A stretch of 64,000 nucleotides of DNA from Paraplanobispora takensis. Its GTDB lineage: Bacteria > Actinomycetota > Actinomycetes > Streptosporangiales > Streptosporangiaceae. Below, piece by piece: positions 57,856 to 64,000 of the stretch. The stretch lies in contig NZ_BOOK01000014.1 of NCBI RefSeq assembly GCF_016863195.1, forward strand, positions 186,001-250,000, given 5' to 3'. The position numbers were made by a program, and so were the translations under genes. The notes under the pieces are model-generated. The model saw nothing but the letters and a program-made list of their open reading frames with translations. It did no database searches and was not told the DNA's origin. Every line of letters starts with the position of its first letter. Within the stretch, counting starts at the first letter, position 1.

Positions 57856-60222
57856 ATGCGTGCTTTATCCCGGGCGTTCGCCGCCCTCGCGGCCGTCGGC
57901 GTCACCGCCGCCGGCGTCGCGACCCTCACCACGACCCCGGCCCTGGCCGCGCCGGGCTCCGTCGTCGTCAGCCAGGTCTACGGCGGCGGCGGCAACAGCG
58001 GTGCCCCCTTCGCCAACGACTTCGTGGAGCTGTTCAACCGGAGCTCCGCGCCCGTCGCCCTGGACGGCTGGTCCGTCCAGTACGCCAGCGCCACCGGCAC
58101 CGGCCCCTTCGGCTCCAACGCGGTCGCCTTGTCCGGCACCCTCGCGCCCGGCCAGTACCACCTCGTCCAGCTCGCCGGCGGCGCCAACGGCGCCGCGCTG
58201 CCCGCGCCCGACACCACCGGCACGGCCAACATGAGCGGCAGCGCGGGCAAGGTCGCCCTGGTCCGCTCGGCCGAGGGGCTGGCCTGCAACGGCGGTTCCC
58301 TGCCCTGCACCCCCGAGCAGACCGCGCTCATCGCCGACCTCGTGGGCTACGGCACCGCCAACTACTCCGAGGGCGCCGCGGCCCCCACACTGTCGAACAC
58401 GACCGCGGGCCTGCGCAAGGCCGGAGGCTGCACCGACACCGACGTCAACGGCTCCGACATCGAGGCCGGCACCCCGGCGCCGCGCAACCGGGCCACCGCC
58501 GCGGCGCCGTGCGGCGACGTCGAGCCCACGCCCACCCCGACGCCGACCGTCACCCCGACGGTGACGCCGACCCCGACGCCGACGACCGCGCCGTGCGAGA
58601 CCCCGGCCACCCACCAGATCGCCCAGGTCCAGGGCAGCGGCGACGCCAGCCCGCTGGCCGGTCAGACCGTCCGCGTCGAGGGCGTGGTGACCGCCGACTT
58701 CCAGGAGACGAACCAGCTCAGCGGGTTCTTCCTGCAGGACCCGACGCCCGACGCCGACCCCGCCACCTCCGACGGGCTGTTCGCCTTCGCCCGCGCCTCC
58801 TTCAAGGACGTCAAGGTCGGTGACCGGGTCCTGGTCACCGGCAGGGTCGTGGAGTTCAACGGCTGGACCGAGCTGACCTCGGTCACCGCCGTGGACGTCT
58901 GCGGCACCGGCACGATCGCTCCGGTGAAGCAGAGCCTGCCGCGCGCCGAGGGGAAGACCTTCGAGCCGGTCGAGAGCATGCTCGTCACCTTCCCCGAGGT
59001 GCTCAGCGTCAGCGACCACTACAACCTGGCCCGCTACGGTGAGATCAACCTCTCCTCCGAGGGCCGGATCTACCAGCCGACCGACCGTCCCGGTGTGGAC
59101 CCCGCCCTGAACGCCCGCCGTACGCTCCTGGTGGACGACGGCTCGGGTGTGGAGAACCCGCCGGTCACCCCGCACACCGACCCGCGCGTGGTCCGGCTGG
59201 GCGACACCACCCTCGGCGTCACCGGCGTGATGGGCTACGGCTTCGGCAAGTACCGCCTCCAGCCGACCAAGCCGATCTCCTTCCTGCGCACCAACCCGCG
59301 CCTGCCCAAGCCGTTCCCGGTGATCGGCAACGTCACGGTGGCCAGCTTCAACACCTTGAACTGGTTCACCACGCTGGGTTCGCGCGGCGCGAGCAACGCC
59401 GAGGAGCAGCAGCGGCAGCTGACCAAGCTGGTGGCCGCGCTCAAGGGCATGAACGCCGACGTGGTCGGCCTGATGGAGGTCCAGAACAACGGGCAGACCG
59501 CCGTGCAGGCCCTGGTCGACGCGCTCAACGCCGAGGTCGGCGCGGGCACCTACGCGGCCCTGGCCCACCCGTACCCGGGCACCGACCTCATCCACGTCGC
59601 GATGATCTACAAGCCGGCCAAGGTGCAGCTCGTGGGCGCGGCCCAGTCCTCGACCGACCCGGTCTTCCGGCGGCCCCCGCTGATCCAGACCTTCCGTCGC
59701 GTCCAGGGCGGCCAGCCGTTCACCGTCCTCGTCAACCACTACAAGTCGAAGGGCTGCGACGAGGAGGCCACCGGCCCGGACGCCGACCAGGGCGACGGGC
59801 AGAGCTGCTACAACGGTGAGCGCGTCCGCCAGGCCCAGGCCACCCTCGGCCTGATCGAGAGCCTGGACCTGCCCAACCCGCTGGTGCTGGGCGATCTCAA
59901 CGCCTACGGCGAGGAGGACCCGATCGACACCCTGGAGGCCGGCGGCCTGACCAGTGTGACGAAGAAGTTCGTCCCCGCCCCGCTGCGCTACAGCTACCTG
60001 TTCGAGGGCCAGATCGGCGAGCTCGACCACGCCCTGGTCGGCAGGCAGCTGCTCAAGCGGGTGACCAGCGCGACCATCTGGCACATCAACGCCGACGAGC
60101 CCAGGGCGCTGGACTACAACATGGAGTTCAACCCGCCGGGCCTGTACAAGCCCGACGCGTTCCGCTCCTCCGACCACGACCCCGTGATCGTCGGCCTGAC
60201 CATCCCCGGCGGCCGGGGCTGA
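57856..60222 (+). CDS. Secreted ExeM/NucH-type endonuclease/phosphatase
   Basis: 788 residues. Signal peptide MRALSRAFAALAAVGVTAAGVATLTTTPALA. An LTD domain (VVVSQVYGGGGNSGAPFANDFVELFNRS...) is followed by a Pro/Thr linker (residues ~215-245), an OB-fold nuclease domain (VRVEGVVTADF...FFLQDP) and the endonuclease/exonuclease/phosphatase domain (VASFNTLNWF, DVVGLMEVQNN, VNHYKSKG, LGDLNAYGEEDP, SSDHDPVIV) with intact metal and catalytic residues. Probably degrades extracellular DNA, perhaps for phosphate. Monocistronic with a strong terminator. Confidence 0.92.
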   Translation: MRALSRAFAALAAVGVTAAGVATLTTTPALAAPGSVVVSQVYGGGGNSGAPFANDFVELFNRSSAPVALDGWSVQYASATGTGPFGSNAVALSGTLAPGQYHLVQLAGGANGAALPAPDTTGTANMSGSAGKVALVRSAEGLACNGGSLPCTPEQTALIADLVGYGTANYSEGAAAPTLSNTTAGLRKAGGCTDTDVNGSDIEAGTPAPRNRATAAAPCGDVEPTPTPTPTVTPTVTPTPTPTTAPCETPATHQIAQVQGSGDASPLAGQTVRVEGVVTADFQETNQLSGFFLQDPTPDADPATSDGLFAFARASFKDVKVGDRVLVTGRVVEFNGWTELTSVTAVDVCGTGTIAPVKQSLPRAEGKTFEPVESMLVTFPEVLSVSDHYNLARYGEINLSSEGRIYQPTDRPGVDPALNARRTLLVDDGSGVENPPVTPHTDPRVVRLGDTTLGVTGVMGYGFGKYRLQPTKPISFLRTNPRLPKPFPVIGNVTVASFNTLNWFTTLGSRGASNAEEQQRQLTKLVAALKGMNADVVGLMEVQNNGQTAVQALVDALNAEVGAGTYAALAHPYPGTDLIHVAMIYKPAKVQLVGAAQSSTDPVFRRPPLIQTFRRVQGGQPFTVLVNHYKSKGCDEEATGPDADQGDGQSCYNGERVRQAQATLGLIESLDLPNPLVLGDLNAYGEEDPIDTLEAGGLTSVTKKFVPAPLRYSYLFEGQIGELDHALVGRQLLKRVTSATIWHINADEPRALDYNMEFNPPGLYKPDAFRSSDHDPVIVGLTIPGGRG

Positions 60223-60252
60223 TCGAGCCGCCCGCGCGGCCGTACGCACAAA

Positions 60253-60285
60253 GGACCCGCTCCGCCTGCGCGGCGGAGCGGGTCC
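60253..60285. terminator. Strong terminator after nuclease gene
   Basis: Perfect 14-bp arms GGACCCGCTCCGCC (60253-60266) and GGCGGAGCGGGTCC (60272-60285), 5-nt loop, followed by a short T-rich stretch. Serves the nuclease; can act for the convergent gene at 60386. Confidence 0.9.
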
Positions 60286-60385
60286 GTCGTTTCCCGGGCC
60301 GGGTCCCGTCCGCGTACGGACACCTGCTCGCGTACGGGACGCCCTCGTCTCGTGTACGGACGTCCCGTCCGGGGCGGGTGCCCGG

Positions 60386-60940
60386 TCAGGCGGGCGGGCG
60401 GCCGGTCCCCTCGCCGGGCAGGTAGCCGCCGTCGTCCTCGTCGGTCCGGCCGGACCCCGCGTCCGGGTCGTCCACGTCGGAGTCCTTCCAGTCCAGGTCG
60501 GCCCCGACGTGCCCCCCGGTGTCCGGGATCCTACGGTCCGGCAGCGGGCCGTCGTCGTCGGGACCGGTCTCCACCGGGCCGCCGGCCCGCCGGGCGTAGT
60601 CGGGGCCGCCCTCGGACTCGTTCGGGTCGAAGGGCATGCGGTGCGGCTCGGACGAGGCCGGGGTGTGGTCCTCGATCTCGTCCGTCCTGGCGCCCACCGC
60701 CTTCTCGTCCGATCCGGCGATCTCCGGGCGCTCGTCGTCGCGGCCGGTCATGTTCCCCATGGGCTGGGACCAGCCGCTCTTGGGCGCGGCGTCGTCGTCG
60801 GGATCGCCGCCCGGCTTGGCGTTGGACCCGCGGATCGAGGCCGGGCCGACGTCACCGCCCATGTTGTGCAGCTCGGGGTCGAAGGTGGTGCCCTTCAGCT
60901 GCTCCCTTTCCTTCTCCTTCTCCCGCTCCCTCTGGTTCAC
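60386..60940 (-). CDS. Acidic disordered protein, unknown
   Basis: 184 residues from GTG 60940 (GGAGA upstream; the longer frame above it is Arg-rich shadow). Starts with a charged helix NQREREKEKEREQLKG and continues as a low-complexity Asp/Gly/Pro/Glu-rich chain with few hydrophobics. No domain. Its stop is 101 bp from the nuclease terminator and it is read in the same direction as the gene at 61002-61586, 61 bp away, so the two form a likely pair. Possibly a stress-related hydrophilin. Confidence 0.65.
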   Translation of the reverse strand: MNQREREKEKEREQLKGTTFDPELHNMGGDVGPASIRGSNAKPGGDPDDDAAPKSGWSQPMGNMTGRDDERPEIAGSDEKAVGARTDEIEDHTPASSEPHRMPFDPNESEGGPDYARRAGGPVETGPDDDGPLPDRRIPDTGGHVGADLDWKDSDVDDPDAGSGRTDEDDGGYLPGEGTGRPPA

Positions 60941-61001
60941 CGCGTTCTCCTCTCCTCTGACGGGTCCTCTGACGGGGCCGGCCGGCTCGGGCTCCGGTCG
61001 C

Positions 61002-61586
61002 TCACTCGGGCTCCACCCGCATGGCGGCCTCCTCGGCCGTGTAGCCGCCCATGTCGGGCCCCACCTCGCGGGCGACCAGATCGGGCTCGGCGTCCTCGTG
61101 GGCGCCCTCGTCGGGGGCCACCAGCCGCCCGGCGGGGCGGGGGTCGTCCCAGACGGCACCCGAGGGCTCCTCGGGCTGGGCCGGCCACGGCTGGTCGAGG
61201 TCGTCACCCTCCTCGAAACGGGTGTCGAGGTCGGAGCCCACCCCCAGGCCGCTCTCCTCCGTCACGCGCGGCTCGGGGCCGGAGGCGCTCAACTCCAGAT
61301 CGTCCCTGTCGTCATCCATCCGGCCGGCCCTCTGCCCGGGATCGACCCCGAACACCGGCTGCTCCTCGGGCACCTCACGGCGGATGCGGCCCTCCAGCGA
61401 CTCACCCTGGATCTGCTCGTCGACGGTGGTGCCGAAGTCGTCGAGGGCCATGGGGCGGTCACCGGGAATCGGAGCCTCCTGCGGGTCGACCGCCCACTGC
61501 TGCTGCGGGGTGCCGTCCTGGAGGTCCGGAATCCCCTCGTCCTCGAGGCGCGAATGCGGATCGTGCTCCGGAATATTCTCAGTCAT
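61002..61586 (-). CDS. DUF5709-like acidic protein
   Basis: 194 residues from ATG 61586 (AGGAG 8 nt upstream). Acidic and hydrophilic; GIPDLQDGTPQQQWAVDPQEAPIPGDRPMALDDFGTTVDEQIQGESLEGRIRREVPE and the end DMGGYTAEEAAMRVEPE match the N- and C-terminal signatures of the DUF5709 family of actinomycetes as I recall them. The family is often stress- or stationary-phase-induced. Function unknown. Confidence 0.72.
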   Translation of the reverse strand: MTENIPEHDPHSRLEDEGIPDLQDGTPQQQWAVDPQEAPIPGDRPMALDDFGTTVDEQIQGESLEGRIRREVPEEQPVFGVDPGQRAGRMDDDRDDLELSASGPEPRVTEESGLGVGSDLDTRFEEGDDLDQPWPAQPEEPSGAVWDDPRPAGRLVAPDEGAHEDAEPDLVAREVGPDMGGYTAEEAAMRVEPE

Positions 61587-61714
61587 CACCACTCCTAGCT
61601 GGGTTCCCCCTTCTCCTCCCCGTTTCCCTGCCGTTCGGGGACGTAACAAATCCGGGGAGAACACCCACCGGTACGGGTGAAGACACGACGACCGGATTCC
61701 ATGACAATCACCGC

Positions 61715-62170
61715 ATGGCAGAGTCCCTCATCAACGCGGTCCAGATCCCCGACGGCACATGGATCCGCGGTCGCGGACTGCGCGACCCGACTCCCATCGG
61801 CCCCGTTCCCGACTTCGCGCTCTACCTGGGGCTGTCCCGGCTCCGCAACCGCCACGAGGCGAAGCTGCTGTGGCCGCACGAGTGGGTTCCCTGGCCCGAC
61901 TACATGCTTCCGCTGGACTGGCACGAGACCGCCCTGGCCATCGTCCGCCTGTACGACCGCGCGCGCTCGGGCGAGGCCGTCGAGGTCGCCTGCAAGGGCG
62001 GCGTCGGCCGCACCGGCACGGTCATCTCCTGCATGACGATCCTGGCGGGCCTGCCGGCGCATCTGGCCGTCAGGTGGACGCGCAGGAAGTACAACCCCCG
62101 GGCGGTCGAGACGCCCTGGCAGCGCCGGTGGGTGGCCTGGTTCGCCACCCATCACCCGCCGGTGCCGTGA
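61715..62170 (+). CDS. Protein tyrosine phosphatase-like protein
   Basis: 151 residues from ATG 61715. CKGGVGRTG (Cys-93, Arg-99) is the CX5R phosphatase P-loop, with a potential general-acid Asp in PLDWH. Small, soluble, single domain; removes phosphate from Tyr/Ser/Thr or another phosphoester. Divergent from the DUF5709-like gene with a 128-bp gap. No kinase is adjacent. Confidence 0.85.
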   Translation: MAESLINAVQIPDGTWIRGRGLRDPTPIGPVPDFALYLGLSRLRNRHEAKLLWPHEWVPWPDYMLPLDWHETALAIVRLYDRARSGEAVEVACKGGVGRTGTVISCMTILAGLPAHLAVRWTRRKYNPRAVETPWQRRWVAWFATHHPPVP

Positions 62171-62294
62171 ACCCGCCGGTGCCGCGGGCCCGCGCTGAGG
62201 TCGCGCGTTTTGGCCGGGGGCGCGGGGGATGGAATGCTCGGCAGGGGTACGGGGTTATGCGAGCCGTACAGAGTCGGAGAAAGAGGAGCCAGTA

Positions 62295-62663
62295 GTGGCG
62301 ACCATCGCGGTAACCGAAGACAACTTCAACGAGATCGCCGATCAGGGGATCGTCCTGCTGGACTTCTGGGCGGCCTGGTGCGGGCCGTGCCGGACGTTCG
62401 GGCCCATCTTCGAGAAGGCCTCCGAGAAGCACGAGGACATCACGTTCGGAAAGATCGACACTGAGGCCGAGCAGGCGCTGGCCCAGGGGTTCGAGATCAC
62501 CTCGATCCCGACCGTCATGGCCATCCGCGACGGCATCGTCGTCTTCGCCCAGCCCGGGGCGCTGCCCGAGCCGGCCCTGGAGGACCTGATCAGGCAGGTC
62601 CGGGCCCTCGACATGGACGCGATCCGCACCGAGCTCGCCAACGAGATGGGCGCCCAGAACTAA
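62295..62663 (+). CDS. Thioredoxin
   Basis: 122 residues from GTG 62295 (GAGGAG 6 nt upstream); the longer frame from ATG 62229 adds an unconserved tail. VLLDFWAAWCGPCRTF holds the WCGPC redox motif (Cys-30 and Cys-33), and FEITSIPTVMAIRDG the cis-Pro loop. Cytoplasmic disulfide reductase. No reductase gene alongside. Terminator at 62729-62784. Confidence 0.94.
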   Translation: MATIAVTEDNFNEIADQGIVLLDFWAAWCGPCRTFGPIFEKASEKHEDITFGKIDTEAEQALAQGFEITSIPTVMAIRDGIVVFAQPGALPEPALEDLIRQVRALDMDAIRTELANEMGAQN

Positions 62664-62728
62664 GCCCTGGACCACGCAGGGGACGCGGCCGGCGGGGCGC
62701 CGGGTGAACCGGCGCCGTGGCCGGGCCC

Positions 62729-62784
62729 CCGTCCGGGGCTCCGGGCCTTCCGCATGAGCTCGGAAGGCCCGGAACTCCGGACGG
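62729..62784. terminator. Long bidirectional terminator
   Basis: Inner arms TCCGGGCCTTCCG (62740-62752) and CGGAAGGCCCGGA (62761-62773), outer arms CCGTCCGG (62729-62736) and CCGGACGG (62777-62784). Between convergent thioredoxin and DAHP synthase. Confidence 0.9.
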
Positions 62785-62800
62785 AGCCGGGGAGTCCGGC

Positions 62801-64000
62801 TCAGACCGAGCGGTAGAGCTCGGCGACGCGGAAGGCGAGGTCCAGCGACTGGCTCCGGTTGAGCCGGGGGTCGCAGGCGGTCTCGTAGCGCAGCGCCAGG
62901 TCGTCCTCGACGATCTCCCGGCCGCCGCCCACGCACTCGGTGACGTCGTCACCGGTGAACTCGATGTGGATGCCGCCGGGGTGGGTGCCCAGCGCGCGGT
63001 GCACCTCGAAGAAGCCGGCCACCTCGTTCAGCACGTCGTCCAGGCGGCGGGTCTTGTGGCCGCTGGGCGCCTCGAAGGTGTTGCCGTGCATCGGGTCGCA
63101 GATCCAGGCCACCTGCGCGCCGCTGGCCGTGACCTTCTCCACCAGCGAGGGCAGGTGGTCGCGGATCTTCGAGGCGCCCATGCGGGTGATGAAGGTCAGC
63201 CGGCCCGGCTCGTTGTCCGGGTTCAGCTTCTCGACCAGCGCGAGGGCGTCCTCGGGGGCGGTCGTCGGGCCGAGCTTCACGCCGATCGGGTTGCGGATGC
63301 CGGCGAAGAACTCCACGTGCGCCTGGTCGAGCTGGCGGGTGCGCTCGCCGATCCAGACCATGTGCGCCGAGACGTCGTACGGCAGGCCGGTACGGGAGTC
63401 GATCCGGGTCAGGGCCCGGTCGTAGTCCAGGATGAGCGCCTCGTGGGAGGAGTAGAACTCCACGGTGTGGAACTCCTCCGGGTCGGCCCCGCAGGCGCGC
63501 ATGAACGCCAGCGCCTGGTCGATCTCACGGGCCAGCTGCTCATAGCGCTTGCCCGCCGGGGACTCGGCCACGAAGTCCTGGTTCCAGGCGTGCACCTGGC
63601 GCAGGTCGGCGTAACCGCCCTTGGTGAAGGCGCGGATCAGGTTCAGCGTCACCGCGGAGGAGTGGTAGGCGCGCAGCAGCCGCCACGGGTCGGGGGTGCG
63701 GGCCTCGGGGGTGAACTCCAGGCCGTTGACCATGTCACCGCGGTAGGCGGGCAGCTCCACGCCCTCGCGGATCTCGGTGCCCTTGGAGCGCGGCTTGGCG
63801 AACTGCCCGGCCATTCGGCCGATCTTCACCACCGGCACCTTCGCGGCGTAGGTGAGCACGATCGCCATCTGCAGCAGCGTCTTGAGCTTGTTGCGCACGG
63901 CGTCGGCGGTGGCCCCGGCGAACGTCTCGGCGCAGTCGCCGCCCTGCAGCACGAAGGCCTCGCCCCGCGCCACCGCCGCCAGTTCGGCCTTGAGGTTGTC
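62801..64000 (-). CDS. aroG: Class II 3-deoxy-7-phosphoheptulonate (DAHP) synthase, 5' truncated
   Basis: The gene runs off the right edge (frame open through the last base). The visible ~399 residues include QGGDCAETF, KVPVVKIGRMAGQFAKPRS, YHSSAVTLNLIRAFTKGG, EFYSSHEALILDYDRAL, HMVWIGERTRQLDQAHVEFF, RNPIGVKLGP and WICDPMHGNTFEAPSGHKTR, all conserved in class II (plant/actinobacterial-type) enzymes. Condenses phosphoenolpyruvate and erythrose-4-phosphate, the first step of aromatic amino acid synthesis. The Cys of QGGDC binds the divalent metal. Symbol by analogy with M. tuberculosis. Confidence 0.95.
   Translation of the reverse strand, partial: DNLKAELAAVARGEAFVLQGGDCAETFAGATADAVRNKLKTLLQMAIVLTYAAKVPVVKIGRMAGQFAKPRSKGTEIREGVELPAYRGDMVNGLEFTPEARTPDPWRLLRAYHSSAVTLNLIRAFTKGGYADLRQVHAWNQDFVAESPAGKRYEQLAREIDQALAFMRACGADPEEFHTVEFYSSHEALILDYDRALTRIDSRTGLPYDVSAHMVWIGERTRQLDQAHVEFFAGIRNPIGVKLGPTTAPEDALALVEKLNPDNEPGRLTFITRMGASKIRDHLPSLVEKVTASGAQVAWICDPMHGNTFEAPSGHKTRRLDDVLNEVAGFFEVHRALGTHPGGIHIEFTGDDVTECVGGGREIVEDDLALRYETACDPRLNRSQSLDLAFRVAELYRSV

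Noticed and set aside
57865-60249. 794-codon ORF opposite the secreted nuclease
   Set aside because: Antisense shadow; Gly/Arg/Val-rich with no recognisable fold.
1-64000. Insertion sequences, phage genes, tRNA-linked att sites, CRISPR arrays
   Set aside because: No transposase, integrase, tRNA or repeat-spacer array was found on either strand.

Overview
The window is very GC-rich bacterial DNA with a strong G/C bias at third codon positions and frequent GTG/TTG starts. It carries no rRNA or tRNA that I can see. Gene content points to a filamentous actinomycete: a lon gene with a HAIR-type operator, NarL-type two-component pairs, a GAF-ANTAR protein, MarR/PadR/YtrA-controlled ABC exporters, a class II DAHP synthase and an AlkZ-like protein. 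Streptosporangiaceae is my best guess, but that is inference.

Layout. 1-2911: end of a three-gene cassette (STM4013-type hydrolase, STM4012-type and STM4011-type radical SAM enzymes), followed by a run of strong hairpins and a convergent gene for a tiny secreted peptide. 3594-5034: two conserved proteins of unknown function. 5190-9607: five-gene operon of ECF sigma factor, membrane anti-sigma factor and ABC exporter. 9650-20920: orphan MASE4-like histidine kinase, TetR regulator, AlkZ-like protein, heme oxygenase under a perfect palindrome, secreted PHB-depolymerase-like esterase, acyltransferase/hydrolase pair, a two-component system and a PadR/membrane protein pair. 21172-31130: MFS exporter in lower-GC DNA, lon, cytochrome P450, serine hydrolase, a second two-component system and a Fic protein behind its own inverted repeat.

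31311-34253 is the methionine-uptake operon metNIQ. Its leader contains a small ORF in which ATG recurs exactly every third codon five times, which looks like a translation-sensing attenuator. 34373-39421: Lys/Trp/Tyr-rich secreted protein, acyl-CoA synthetase, HtrA-like protease and GAF-ANTAR regulator. 39491-49558: STAND ATPase without an output domain, a repressor-controlled ABC exporter, a YtrA-type operon with ABC exporter and two lipoproteins (S41 peptidase and PAF-acetylhydrolase-like).

49559-55507 holds the complete cydABDC operon for cytochrome bd and its assembly exporter, divergent from a PadR gene across twin palindromes. The oxidase subunits are short and the quinol-loop motif is altered. 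55680-64000: membrane protein, pentapeptide-repeat protein, secreted nuclease, two acidic disordered proteins, tyrosine phosphatase, thioredoxin and a class II DAHP synthase cut by the window edge.

The strongest candidates for undescribed biology are the Met-codon leader of metNIQ, the STM4011-4013 cassette, the Lys/Trp-rich secreted protein and the atypical cytochrome bd. All functional assignments rest on reading motifs by eye; no database search was run.
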